This document shows positions 50,543 through 58,838 of a DNA stretch of 64,000 nucleotides, in pieces (positions within the stretch are counted from its first letter, which is position 1; each line of letters begins with the position of its first letter). The position numbers were made by a program, and so were the translations under genes. Source of the stretch: DASPTT01 sp035623275 (GTDB lineage: Bacteria > Actinomycetota > Acidimicrobiia > Acidimicrobiales > UBA8190); assembly GCA_035623275.1 (NCBI GenBank), contig DASPTT010000077.1, forward strand, positions 1-64,000. The letters run 5' to 3'. A model generated the notes under the pieces. That model made no database searches, was not told the DNA's origin, and worked only from the letters and a program-made list of their open reading frames with translations.

Positions 50543-51352
50543 CTACTGGCCGTTCGCCGAGAAGTGCTGGTAGTCCGGCGACCCCGTCCAGCGCCCACCC
50601 CACTGCCAGCCCACCGCCGCGAAGGCCTCGACCAGCTGACCACCGGGCACGGCCATCCCCGGCCGCACGTCCGAGCGGTCCGCGTACGCCGTGGCGTCTG
50701 GCGGCAGGACCTGGCCGCCCTCGATGTAGGGGTTCTCGACGGTGTCCACGTCGATGGCGATGCCATAGGCGTGAGCCGACCACTGGGGCGGCCCGGGGGC
50801 GACCGCATAGCGGCAGTTGAAGCCGGCGGTGTTGTCGGCCGCCGTGGAGGCCGGGTCGCTCCCGCCGTACTGGGAGATCGGCACCATCTGGCGGATGGGG
50901 AACCGCTCCGCGTAGAGGGTGGAGAAGACCTGGAGCACGGCCTGGGTCACGCTGGTGGCGACCACCATCGACCCCGTGTGGGGCTGGTCGTCGAATCCCC
51001 AATAGCTCATCTGCAGCAGGCTCAGGTCCTGCGGACCCACCGGGCAACCCGGGTGCCACGACGCCCCCAGGTCCGCCGCGGTCACCCCCGAGACACTGTC
51101 GGTGAACGGCGGGACCGTCGTGGTGGTGGTCGTCGGGGTGGTGGTGGTCGTCGGGGTGCTGGTGGTGGTGGAGGAGGGTGCGCCCCCAGGGGCGCCGGCG
51201 TGCGCTGAACTGGACGCGGCCGATGCGGCCGTGGTGGCCCGGGCCGTGCCCGACCCGCTCGTGCCGCACGACGCCAGCACACCCGACGAGACGAGAGACA
51301 GCACCGACACCATGACGGACACCGACGAGCGCGATCGCCGGGGCGGGACCAC
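50543..51352 (-). CDS. M15-like D-Ala-D-Ala carboxypeptidase lipoprotein
   Basis: Protein of 269 residues if started at GTG 51352, which gives a basic n-region (PPRRSRSS) before the hydrophobic stretch and lipobox VLASC. An ATG at 51454 (longer) and one at 51313 (shorter) are alternatives. A Thr/Pro-rich linker precedes the domain. SAHAYGIAIDVD near the centre and DYQHF at the end give the SxHxxGxAxD and H zinc ligands of M15/VanY peptidases. It should trim peptidoglycan stem peptides. The 5' end overlaps the divergent L,D-transpeptidase gene. Confidence 0.8.
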   Translation of the reverse strand: MVPPRRSRSSVSVMVSVLSLVSSGVLASCGTSGSGTARATTAASAASSSAHAGAPGGAPSSTTTSTPTTTTTPTTTTTTVPPFTDSVSGVTAADLGASWHPGCPVGPQDLSLLQMSYWGFDDQPHTGSMVVATSVTQAVLQVFSTLYAERFPIRQMVPISQYGGSDPASTAADNTAGFNCRYAVAPGPPQWSAHAYGIAIDVDTVENPYIEGGQVLPPDATAYADRSDVRPGMAVPGGQLVEAFAAVGWQWGGRWTGSPDYQHFSANGQ

Positions 51353-52283
51353 GGGGGACGACGCTACCGGAGCCACCGACCCGGCCGGTGGCGGTGCCTC
51401 GGGCTCCGGTGCCGGGTCGGGGCGGCGTGGTGCGGTCGTGCTCGGCACGGCCATCGGCGTCGTGCTAGTGGCGGCCGCAGCGGGCGCCTATGCGGCGACC
51501 TCGTCGGGCGCCCCGCGGCACCACACGTCGGCCGCGCGCCCGGCGGCGACCACCGGCACCACCACGACGTCCACCAGCACCACCACGACGTCGACCAGCA
51601 CCACCACGACCGCGCCGCCCACCACGACCACCACGGCCGCGCCGCGTCCGCCGCCGCCCCCCGCGAGCCCCGTCGCCTCGCTGCCCGGCATCGGCTCGGC
51701 CCGCCAGGTGATCACCGTGACCACCGCCGGCTACGGCACCGACGTCGCCACCGTGACCGCCTACGAGCTCCAAGGCGGCGCCTGGCAGCGCGCCTTCGGT
51801 CCCTATCAGGGATTCGTCGGGGTCGACGGCCTGGCCCCGCCGGGGCAGAAGCGCGAGGGGGACGGCAGGACGCCGTCGGGCACCTACGGCTTCGAGCCCT
51901 TCTTCTTCGGCATCGATGCCGACCCCGGCGTCCGCTACCAGTACCGCCAGGTGACCCCCGACGACTATTGGGACGACGACCCGACGACGACGGACTACAA
52001 CCTCTGGGTCGTCGGTGCGGCGACCGCGGGGGCGCAGCCCGAGCACCTCATCGACGAGAACCCGGCCTACGACTACGCCGCGGTCATCGCCTACAACGTG
52101 AGCCCCGTGGTGGCCGACCCCCCCATGGGCAGCGCCATCTTCTTCCACGTGTCCACCGGCGGCGGCACCGCCGGGTGCGTCTCGATCCCCCAGCCCGACC
52201 TCGTGGCCGTGCTCCAGTGGATGGACCCCGCGCAGGGGCCCGTCATGGTGATCGGGACGTCCTCCTCGCTCGGGCTGACCTGA
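51312..52283 (+). CDS. L,D-transpeptidase (YkuD-like) with membrane anchor
   Basis: Protein of 323 residues from ATG 51312. A short cytoplasmic region is followed by a membrane segment (about 40-62), a Thr-rich linker and a catalytic domain ending in HVSTGGGTAGCVSIP, the L,D-transpeptidase histidine-cysteine motif. The segment REGDGRTPSGTYGFEPFF is also typical. These enzymes make 3-3 crosslinks or attach proteins to peptidoglycan. It is divergent from the M15 peptidase gene, with overlapping 5' ends. Confidence 0.87.
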   Translation: MTDTDERDRRGGTTGDDATGATDPAGGGASGSGAGSGRRGAVVLGTAIGVVLVAAAAGAYAATSSGAPRHHTSAARPAATTGTTTTSTSTTTTSTSTTTTAPPTTTTTAAPRPPPPPASPVASLPGIGSARQVITVTTAGYGTDVATVTAYELQGGAWQRAFGPYQGFVGVDGLAPPGQKREGDGRTPSGTYGFEPFFFGIDADPGVRYQYRQVTPDDYWDDDPTTTDYNLWVVGAATAGAQPEHLIDENPAYDYAAVIAYNVSPVVADPPMGSAIFFHVSTGGGTAGCVSIPQPDLVAVLQWMDPAQGPVMVIGTSSSLGLT

Positions 52284-52332
52284 TCTGGCGCAGCACGCGC
52301 CACATGGGTCGGTCCTCCAGCGACGGGGGCGG

Positions 52333-53385
52333 TCAGTTGTCGGCGGCGCTCACCTGATAGGCGCTCGATCCCGCCGGTGCCGCCAGGGCCTGGAGCAGCT
52401 GCCCGGCGGTGACATGGCCGGGGTCGGCCAGCACCAGGTTCATGAAGGCCACGGTGGCCGCCCGCACGCTGTCGGCCATCGGGGTCGCCGACACGAAGGG
52501 GCCGAGGTGGGACCCTCCCGGCACGTTGATGAACGCCTTGGTCATCTGGGCGGTGTCGTAGAGCTGGGTCGACAATGCCTCGTTGCCGTACTCGTCGTCG
52601 GTCCCGACCGCCACCAGCAGGACCCCGGGCGTGCGGCTCGCGCCCCACGGCGCGGAGACGTCGGGCGGGATCTGACCGGCCAGCGACAGGTAGGCCTTGA
52701 TGCGCGGGTCCTGGTACTGGGGCGCGAGGGCGAGGATGGCGGTGGTCGTCCCGCCGTCGGAGTGGCCTGCCGCCACGATGCGGTTCGGGTCGACCGGCCC
52801 GAGCACCCCGCCGAGCACCTGGGTGATGACGAACGAGACGTCGAGGGCCTGCGCCGCGTAGTCGCTCACGGGCGTGCCCGGCAGGTTCTGCGCGGAGCCC
52901 GGGAACTCCGGCGCGACGACCAAGTACCCGGCCGCGGCCCAGGTGTCGAGCAGCGGCTCGTAGTACTCGGGCTCGCTGTTCCAGCCGTGGACGAAGACGA
53001 CCAGCGGGAGCGGTCCGGGCGCGCCCACCGGCCGGCGGACGATGGTGCGCAGCGTGCGTCCGGGGTGGGCCGGGACGCTGCCGCGGGCCGGCGTGGGCCG
53101 GCTGGGGTCCGTGAAGATGATGGACGAGTCGGCGACGGCGTAGGGCGGGCCCGCCGGGCGGGTCGTGGTGGGGGGTGCCGTCGTGACCGCTGTCGAGGAG
53201 GTCGTGCCCGGACCCCGCGCCGCGGTGCGCGACAGGGCGGGGTGCGACGTGGACGGGCCCGAGACCATCGCCGCCGCCACCACCGCCAGGGCGAGCATGG
53301 CACCTGCGCCGGCACCGAGGGCTCGTCGCCGGCGCCGCAGCGCCGGGGAGGTCCGGCGGCGGTGGAGGGGCGGGGTGCCCGTCAC
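52333..53385 (-). CDS. secreted alpha/beta hydrolase (chlorophyllase/PAF-acetylhydrolase-like)
   Basis: Protein of 350 residues from GTG 53385, which overlaps the upstream stop. A signal peptide (basic RRRRR, then about 28-50 hydrophobic) and a Thr/Pro linker precede the fold. VVFVHGWNSEPEYY, the nucleophile elbow AAGHSDGGTTT, an acid in VGTDDEYGNE and a histidine in PGGSHLGPF complete a Ser-Asp-His triad. It resembles secreted esterases of the chlorophyllase/cutinase-like group. Substrate unknown. Confidence 0.85.
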   Translation of the reverse strand: MTGTPPLHRRRTSPALRRRRRALGAGAGAMLALAVVAAAMVSGPSTSHPALSRTAARGPGTTSSTAVTTAPPTTTRPAGPPYAVADSSIIFTDPSRPTPARGSVPAHPGRTLRTIVRRPVGAPGPLPLVVFVHGWNSEPEYYEPLLDTWAAAGYLVVAPEFPGSAQNLPGTPVSDYAAQALDVSFVITQVLGGVLGPVDPNRIVAAGHSDGGTTTAILALAPQYQDPRIKAYLSLAGQIPPDVSAPWGASRTPGVLLVAVGTDDEYGNEALSTQLYDTAQMTKAFINVPGGSHLGPFVSATPMADSVRAATVAFMNLVLADPGHVTAGQLLQALAAPAGSSAYQVSAADN

Positions 53386-54161
53386 GGTCCCTGGCGCTCG
53401 AGCCACCCGACCAGCAAGGCGATGGCCCGGGGATCGGCGCGCAGGCGGTGGCCGGCGCCGGGCAGGATGTGCAGCTCGGCGCTGGCGCCGGCGGCCTCGG
53501 CCAGCAGGCGGGCGTCGGACACGGGCACGGACTCGTCCTCGGCGCCGTGGACGATCAGGAGCGGCCGGTCCCCCACGGCCGCGGCGGCCTCGAGGGGTCG
53601 CAACGACGTGAACGGTGCGCCCCAGGCGGCGAGGTCGGGCGGGAAGCCCTCGTCGGAGATGACGCCGGCGGCGCGGCCGAAGGCGACCATCCCGGGCAGG
53701 TCGACGGCCCAGTCGGCGAAGCTCGAGGGCGAGCCGAGCATGCCTACCCCGCGCACCCGCTCGTCGCCGGCGGCGACGCACAGGGCCAACGCCCCGGTGG
53801 TGCCGAAGCCCACCATCCACACGCCGCCGCGGGCCACGTGCCGCTCGGCCTCGTCGACCAGGGCGGCCAGGTCCTCCATCCACCCGGCCATCGAGAAATC
53901 GCCGGCGGACCCGCCGACCCCGCGCAGGCAGCCGCAGAGCACCGGCCACCCCGACTCGGCAGCGAGGCGGTCGCCCAGGGCCGGCAGGCTGCGGCCGGTG
54001 GTGTCCGCGCTGGCCGGCACCACGGGGAACCCGTGCACCACGACCAGGGACCCCGACGGGGCGGGCGCGGCGCCCGCTGGCCGCACCAGGTGGACGGCCA
54101 TCTCGCCCGCGGGGCCGTCGATGCGCTCCCAGGTCATGGGCATCCGCACCGTCCTGTTCAC
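53382..54161 (-). CDS. alpha/beta hydrolase-like protein with Gly at the nucleophile position
   Basis: Protein of 259 residues from a GTG overlapping the DUF1707 gene's stop (GTGA). Fold signs are VVVHGFPVVPAS, LLIVHGAEDESVPV and PGAGHRLRADP, with acid and histidine in place. The nucleophile elbow reads WMVGFGTTGAL, where GxSxGG is expected, so the serine is replaced by glycine. It may be non-catalytic or a lyase-like member. Coupled to the secreted hydrolase downstream. Confidence 0.78.
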   Translation of the reverse strand: MNRTVRMPMTWERIDGPAGEMAVHLVRPAGAAPAPSGSLVVVHGFPVVPASADTTGRSLPALGDRLAAESGWPVLCGCLRGVGGSAGDFSMAGWMEDLAALVDEAERHVARGGVWMVGFGTTGALALCVAAGDERVRGVGMLGSPSSFADWAVDLPGMVAFGRAAGVISDEGFPPDLAAWGAPFTSLRPLEAAAAVGDRPLLIVHGAEDESVPVSDARLLAEAAGASAELHILPGAGHRLRADPRAIALLVGWLERQGP

Positions 54162-54433
54162 GCGTCCGCGTCCCGGTGCCGTCGCCACCAGTGCCGGCGC
54201 GCCGGGCGCACCGGCGTCGACGGCCGCTCCACCGCAGGGAGCTGGGGCAGGTCGGCCACCAGCTCGTAGAGCTCGCCCAAGGTGCGCGCCCTCAGCACCC
54301 GGTCGACCCGCTCCGAGAACTCCTCGACCCCGAGGCGGCCCTCGGCGAAGTGGCGTTGGAGGATCGCGGCGAAGCGCTCGCGCTCCTCGTCCGACGCCCG
54401 AGGGCCCGTGCGTGGCTCCGGGCGCTCCTCCAC
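54158..54433 (-). CDS. DUF1707 (SHOCT-like) domain protein
   Basis: Protein of 91 residues. RASDEERERFAAILQRHFAEGRLGVEEFSERVDRVLRA, spanning about 12-49, is the DUF1707 pattern of short helical modules, common in actinobacterial membrane-associated proteins. There is no membrane segment. The basic tail (RPARRHWWRRHRD) could bind membranes or nucleic acid. First gene of a three-gene coupled set. Confidence 0.85.
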   Translation of the reverse strand: MEERPEPRTGPRASDEERERFAAILQRHFAEGRLGVEEFSERVDRVLRARTLGELYELVADLPQLPAVERPSTPVRPARRHWWRRHRDADA

Positions 54434-54492
54434 CGCACCAGTATCGCCCGCCCGGCGCCGCCCCCCGGGGGCACGCGCCGGCGCCGGCAGGG

Positions 54493-54522
54493 ACCAGGCC
54501 GGGCCGGGCCCGGGCGCCTGGT
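54493..54522 (-). terminator. hairpin after the acyl-CoA dehydrogenase gene
   Basis: ACCAGGC (54493-54499) and GCCTGGT (54516-54522) pair, with a self-complementary GC-rich interior. It starts right at the end of the acyl-CoA dehydrogenase gene, so it fits a terminator before DUF1707, though without a T-run. Confidence 0.45.
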
Positions 54523-55637
54523 CAGATGCCGATGCGCTGGGCCAACAGCTCGCGGTGGTAGCTGGGGTCGCCCAGGAGCAGCTCGGAGGACTTGGCCCGC
54601 TTGAAGTAGAGGTGGGCGTCGTGCTCCCAGGTGAACCCGATCCCGCCGTGGATCTGGATGTTCTCTGCCGCGGCGTGGAAGTAGGCCTCCGAGCAGTAGG
54701 ACTTGGCCAGGCTGGCCACCACCGGCAGCTCGTCGGAGTCCTCGGCCGCGGCCCAGCCGGCGTAGTAGGCGGCCGACTTCGCCGACTCCACCTCCAGGAG
54801 CATGTCGGCGCACTTGTGCTTGATGGCCTGGAAGGAGCCGATCGGCCGCCCGAATTGGATGCGGGTCTTGGCGTACTCGACGGACATGTCGAGGCAGCGC
54901 TGCGCCCCGCCGACCTGCTCGGCGGCCAGCGCCACCGCGGCGAGGTCCAGCGTGCGCGTGAGCACGTCGCCGGCCGCGCCCTCCTCGCCGACCAGGCGGG
55001 CAGGGGTGCCGGCGAACTCGAGGCGCGCCTGCTTGCGCGTCTGGTCCATGGTGGCCAGCGGCGTGCACGTGAGGCCGCCCGCCCCGCCCTCCACGGCGAA
55101 GAGGCTCACGCCGCGGCCGGTGCGCGCCGCCACGAGGATCAGGTCGGCCACGTGCCCGTCGACGACGAACATCTTGTGCCCGTCGAGCGTCCAGCCCCCG
55201 CCGGACTCGGCCGCGGCCAGCGTCACGCCGTCGAGGTCCCAGCGGCCGGTGTCCTCGGTCAGCGCCAGCGTGGCGATGGTCTCACCGGCGGCGATGCCGG
55301 GGAGCAGGTCCTTCTTGGCGCCCTCGTCACCCGACGACAGCAGCGCGTTGGCGGCGAGGCCGACGGTGGCGAAGTAGGGGGCGCACAGCAGGGCGGCCCC
55401 CATCTCCTCGAGCACCACGGTCAGCTCGACGTAGCCGAAGCCGGCACCGCCGTACTCCTCGGGGATGGTCAGGGCCTGCAGGCCGAGCTGGTTGGCCATC
55501 TGGTCCCACACCGCCCGGTCGAACCCCTCGGTCGTCTCCATGAGCCGCCGGACCTCGGTCATCGGCGACTTGTCCTCGAGGAACCGGCGCACCGACCGGC
55601 GGAGCTCCTCCTGCTCCTCGCTGAAGGCGAAATTCAT
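54522..55637 (-). CDS. acyl-CoA dehydrogenase (short FadE-like subunit)
   Basis: Protein of 371 residues; the ATG at 55637 follows AGGGGGAGCAGGG. Fold motifs LALTEDTG near 147, EYAKTRIQFGRPIGSFQAIKH near 258 (given here from alternating segments) and IQIHGGIGFTWEHDAHLY near 334 are visible. The tail SSELLLGDPSYHRELLA lacks the usual catalytic-glutamate motif, as in subunits of heterotetrameric sterol-side-chain dehydrogenases. The partner subunit is not adjacent. Divergent from an MBL hydrolase gene. Confidence 0.88.
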   Translation of the reverse strand: MNFAFSEEQEELRRSVRRFLEDKSPMTEVRRLMETTEGFDRAVWDQMANQLGLQALTIPEEYGGAGFGYVELTVVLEEMGAALLCAPYFATVGLAANALLSSGDEGAKKDLLPGIAAGETIATLALTEDTGRWDLDGVTLAAAESGGGWTLDGHKMFVVDGHVADLILVAARTGRGVSLFAVEGGAGGLTCTPLATMDQTRKQARLEFAGTPARLVGEEGAAGDVLTRTLDLAAVALAAEQVGGAQRCLDMSVEYAKTRIQFGRPIGSFQAIKHKCADMLLEVESAKSAAYYAGWAAAEDSDELPVVASLAKSYCSEAYFHAAAENIQIHGGIGFTWEHDAHLYFKRAKSSELLLGDPSYHRELLAQRIGI

Positions 55638-55764
55638 CCCTGCTCCCCCTTGGTGGTTTGGGGCGACTGTGCTCTCCGGGCGCGGGGCGGCCCGGGGCTC
55701 AGGGGCGAATCCCGGACGCCGGGCGCTCACGCGACGATGGTTGTCTACCAGACGGCGCGCCGAG

Positions 55765-55780
55765 TTGACCAACGGGTCAA
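55765..55780. promoter_or_regulatory. TTGACC-N4-GGTCAA operator-like palindrome
   Basis: A perfect 6-4-6 inverted repeat lies in the divergent region between the acyl-CoA dehydrogenase and MBL hydrolase genes, next to an AT-rich AATAAG. Size and symmetry suit a TetR-type repressor, the usual control of acyl-CoA genes (inference). No tetR gene is in the window. Confidence 0.5.
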
Positions 55781-55821
55781 TAAGCTGGCCGGCGACCGTC
55801 CCGCCGCCCAGAGGAGTCGCC

Positions 55822-56427
55822 ATGGCCCATTACGAGGACACCCTGGTCGAGGTCCACCGGGTGGTGGTGGGGCCCGTGGACAACAACGTCCACGTGGTGC
55901 GCTGCCGCCAGACCGGAGAGGCGGTCTTGATCGACGCCGCCAACGAGCACGAGCTGCTGCTCGAGCTGTGCCGGGACCTCGGCGTGCGCCAGGTGATCGA
56001 AACCCATGGGCACTGGGACCACATCCAGGCCGTTCCCGCGGTGCGCGACGCCGGCTACGAGGTGGCGGTGACCCAGGCCGACGCCGGGATGCTCCCCTCC
56101 TACGACCTCATCCTCGAGGACGACGCGGTGATCGAAGTGGGCCGCATGCGCCTGCGGACCATCGCCACCCCCGGCCACACACCGGGGTCGATCTGCTTCG
56201 CCGTCGAGGGCACGCCGCTGCTCTTCACGGGCGACACGTTGTTCCCCGGGGGTCCGGGGGCGACGAAGTTCCCGGGCGGGGACTTCGGCGCCATCATCCG
56301 CTCCATCGACGAGCGGATCTTCTCCCGCTTCGGTGACGCCACCCTCGTCCTGCCGGGGCACGGGGCCGACACCACGGTGGGCGCGGAGCGCCCGCACCTC
56401 CAGGAGTGGATCGACCGGGGCTGGTGA
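55822..56427 (+). CDS. MBL-fold hydrolase (glyoxalase II-like)
   Basis: Protein of 201 residues; the ATG follows AGAGGAGTCGCC. The zinc motif THGHWDH is near residue 61, with GHTPGS near 119, TGDTLFPGGPG near 135 and LPGHG near 178. This is the short glyoxalase II/hydroxyacylglutathione-hydrolase-like form; in actinobacteria the thiol partner is likely mycothiol or CoA (inference). It is divergent from an acyl-CoA dehydrogenase. Confidence 0.88.
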   Translation: MAHYEDTLVEVHRVVVGPVDNNVHVVRCRQTGEAVLIDAANEHELLLELCRDLGVRQVIETHGHWDHIQAVPAVRDAGYEVAVTQADAGMLPSYDLILEDDAVIEVGRMRLRTIATPGHTPGSICFAVEGTPLLFTGDTLFPGGPGATKFPGGDFGAIIRSIDERIFSRFGDATLVLPGHGADTTVGAERPHLQEWIDRGW

Positions 56428-56454
56428 GCGGGCCCGCCATCGGAGGGTCGGCCG

Positions 56455-57759
56455 TCAGGGAAACAGACCGCGCGCCTCGATGGCGTCGCTGAGGCGCTCC
56501 ACCGCCACCACCCCCGCGGCGCGGCGCATCGACACGCTCATCGCCTTGGCCCGCGCCCACACCGTGGTGAAGGCGTCGTCCATGGAGCGCGCCAGGCGGG
56601 TGGCGACCACGTCCTCCTCCCAGGCGTAGCCCTGGCGGCTCTGCGCCCATTCGAAGTAGGAGGCCGTCACCCCGCCCGCGTTGGCCAGGATGTCGGGCAC
56701 GACGGTCACACCGCGCCCGGCGAGGACGGCGTCGGCGGCCGGCGTCGTCGGCCCGTTGGCCGCCTCGACGACCAACGACGCCTTGAGCTCCTTGGCCGCC
56801 GCGTCGTCGAGCGCCCCCTCCAGCGCGGCGGGGACCACCAGCTCGGCGTCCACGGCCCAGATGTCGTGCCCGTCGATGGGCTGGCCGCCCTCGAACCCCG
56901 CCACGGAGCCGGTGGCGTTGACATGGTCCGAGAGGTCGGTGACGTCGAGGCCGCCGGGGTTGTAGACCGCCCCGAGCACGTCGGCCACCGCCACCACCCG
57001 CATGCCGGCGGAGGACAGGAGGAAGGTGAGGGGTGCGCCGACCTTGCCGAACCCCTGGATCACGGCGCGCGCCCCGGGCAACGGCATCTCCATCGCCTCG
57101 AAGGCGGCGCGTACGCAGCGCACCACCCCCGACGCCGTGGCCCCGGTGTGCAGGCGCATCCCGCCCACGGCGAGGGGCTTGCCCGTCACCGCGCCGGGCT
57201 GGGCGCGTCCGCCCAGCATGTCGAGGGTGTCCATGAGCCAGGCCATCACCCGCTCGTCGGTGTTGACGTCGGGGGCGGGGATGTCGCGGTCGGGGCCCAG
57301 GATCACCGCGATCTCGAAGGTGTAGCGCCGGGTCAGGCGCTCGAGCTCCCCCGCCGAGAGCCGGCGCGGGTCGCAGCGGACGCCGCCCTTGCCGCCGCCG
57401 AAGGGCACGTTGATCACCGCTGTCTTGAGCGTCATGTCGGCGGCCAGGGCGGCCACGTCCTCGGCACGCAGCGCGGGATGGAAGCGGATCCCGCCCTTGG
57501 CCGGGCCCCGCGAGGTGTCGTGGTGGACGCGCCAGCCCTTGAACACCTCCACGTGCCCGTCGTCCATGCGCACGGGCACTGCCACCTCCAGGAGCCGCTC
57601 GGGGACGCGCAGCAAGATGTGGACGTTGGGGTCGAGGCCGGCGAGCGCAGCGGCGTCGTCGATCCGCTCGAGCACCGCCTCCCAGGGATCGAACGCCGGC
57701 TCACCCTCCCCGCCGTCGTCCTCCTCGTCGCCCGAGCTCCCGCTCAGCTCGTTCCCCAT
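56455..57759 (-). CDS. Glu/Leu/Phe/Val dehydrogenase
   Basis: Protein of 434 residues from ATG 57759. GPAKGGIRFHP near 86 and PFGGGKGGV near 116 hold the catalytic lysine; the NAD(P) fold has VIQGFGKVG near 223 and EAANGPTTPAA near 325. It is the size of NAD-dependent glutamate dehydrogenases. It deaminates an amino acid, with glutamate most likely. Its start overlaps the end of the DMT transporter gene by 16 bp, so both share one transcript. Confidence 0.92.
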   Translation of the reverse strand: MGNELSGSSGDEEDDGGEGEPAFDPWEAVLERIDDAAALAGLDPNVHILLRVPERLLEVAVPVRMDDGHVEVFKGWRVHHDTSRGPAKGGIRFHPALRAEDVAALAADMTLKTAVINVPFGGGKGGVRCDPRRLSAGELERLTRRYTFEIAVILGPDRDIPAPDVNTDERVMAWLMDTLDMLGGRAQPGAVTGKPLAVGGMRLHTGATASGVVRCVRAAFEAMEMPLPGARAVIQGFGKVGAPLTFLLSSAGMRVVAVADVLGAVYNPGGLDVTDLSDHVNATGSVAGFEGGQPIDGHDIWAVDAELVVPAALEGALDDAAAKELKASLVVEAANGPTTPAADAVLAGRGVTVVPDILANAGGVTASYFEWAQSRQGYAWEEDVVATRLARSMDDAFTTVWARAKAMSVSMRRAAGVVAVERLSDAIEARGLFP

Positions 57760-58691
57760 GCCGCCCCCGTTCCGCCCTCACCCTCGGCCTCGCCGTGGAG
57801 ATGCCGCCACCGCTGCGTGAGGAGGTGGTCGTCCTCCCCGCTCTCCGACTTCACGTGGGCCACCAGCGGCGACATGGCCAGGCTGAGCACGCCGGCGAAC
57901 ATGATGCTGAGCCCGACGACCTCCAGGGGCACCGCGGCCCCGCCCGTGCGCACGCTGTCGTTGAACAGGCCGATGCCGATGGCCACCGACGCCAGCGGGT
58001 CCACGATCACCAGGGTGGACTGCGAAGCCGTGACCGGTCCCGCGTGGAACGCGTTCTGCGCCAGGAACAGGCCCATCACGCCGGCCACGGCCACGGCGTA
58101 GGGCGACCAGTGGGCGAGGAAGCCCCAGCCGTGGGCCGAGATGTCACGGGTCATCTGCTTGATGAAGGCGGCGGTGAGCGCGAAGTCGATGGCCGCGGCC
58201 ACACCGAACCATGCCGCCTTCCACGCAATAGGGCCGACCCGGGTGAGCAGGACGGCCCCCGTGACCGCACACACGCACACCAGGGTGACGAGGCCCCAGT
58301 CGGACGGGCTCGGCACCTCGCCGCCGGAGATGGGGTTCGCCACCGCCAGGAACAGCGCCAGCCCGCCGGCGGCCCCGAGGGCGCCGAGCCACTCCCGCCA
58401 GGTCATGTGCTGGCGGAACCACAGCCACAGGATGGCCACCAGGAAGGGAAGCTCCAGGGTCAAGATGGGCTGCACCGAGGTCAGGGTCCCGTAGTGCAGG
58501 GCGAAGGCCTGGAGGAGGAACGCCCCCACCATCACGCCGAACCCCGCCAGCCAGACCGTGCGCCGGATGGCGTAGGCCAGGAGGCTCAGGCGCATGGTGG
58601 TGTCGGCCGGGGCGGTCTCGACCCCCATGCGCTGGAGGATCGTCGTGGTGGCATTGGCGAACGCGGCCAGGACAGCCAGCACGTAAGCCAT
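57744..58691 (-). CDS. DMT/EamA-like transporter
   Basis: Protein of 315 residues; the ATG at 58691 follows AAGGAGGCA. Nine to ten hydrophobic segments are visible, with SVQPILTLELPFLVAILW near 75 and TASQSTLVIVDPLASVAIGI near 225 similar to the DMT/NIPA-like family often fused or linked to other genes in actinobacteria. A hydrophilic tail of 35 residues ends the protein. It probably exports a small metabolite, perhaps linked to the dehydrogenase it overlaps. Confidence 0.82.
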   Translation of the reverse strand: MAYVLAVLAAFANATTTILQRMGVETAPADTTMRLSLLAYAIRRTVWLAGFGVMVGAFLLQAFALHYGTLTSVQPILTLELPFLVAILWLWFRQHMTWREWLGALGAAGGLALFLAVANPISGGEVPSPSDWGLVTLVCVCAVTGAVLLTRVGPIAWKAAWFGVAAAIDFALTAAFIKQMTRDISAHGWGFLAHWSPYAVAVAGVMGLFLAQNAFHAGPVTASQSTLVIVDPLASVAIGIGLFNDSVRTGGAAVPLEVVGLSIMFAGVLSLAMSPLVAHVKSESGEDDHLLTQRWRHLHGEAEGEGGTGAAWGTS

Positions 58692-58742
58692 TGCCTCCTT
58701 TCTACCGCCTCGACCCCGCCGTCGTGTCGTTTCTCGCGTTTT

Positions 58743-58798
58743 CGGTACACGGGCACCGCCTTGGCGGCGGTTCTCGCCCCCTCGGTACGCTGACCGAG
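58743..58798. promoter_or_regulatory. repeated TCGGTAC dyads in divergent promoter region
   Basis: CTCGGT-ACGCTG-ACCGAG (58781-58798) is a perfect 6-6-6 inverted repeat. A related half-site TTCGGTACAC occurs 40 bp upstream at 58741, with CGGT...ACCG around it. The pair lies between the DMT gene and an acyl-CoA dehydrogenase gene and may be an operator. Confidence 0.4.
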
Positions 58799-58838
58799 CC
58801 CTGCCGACCACCACCTCCGACCACAAAGGGGAGCCCCG

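Noticed and set aside
51541..51665. ACC-rich repetitive stretch as a possible mobile or regulatory repeat
   Set aside because: It encodes the Thr/Pro linker of the L,D-transpeptidase; a similar linker is in the divergent peptidase. Simple coding repetition explains it.
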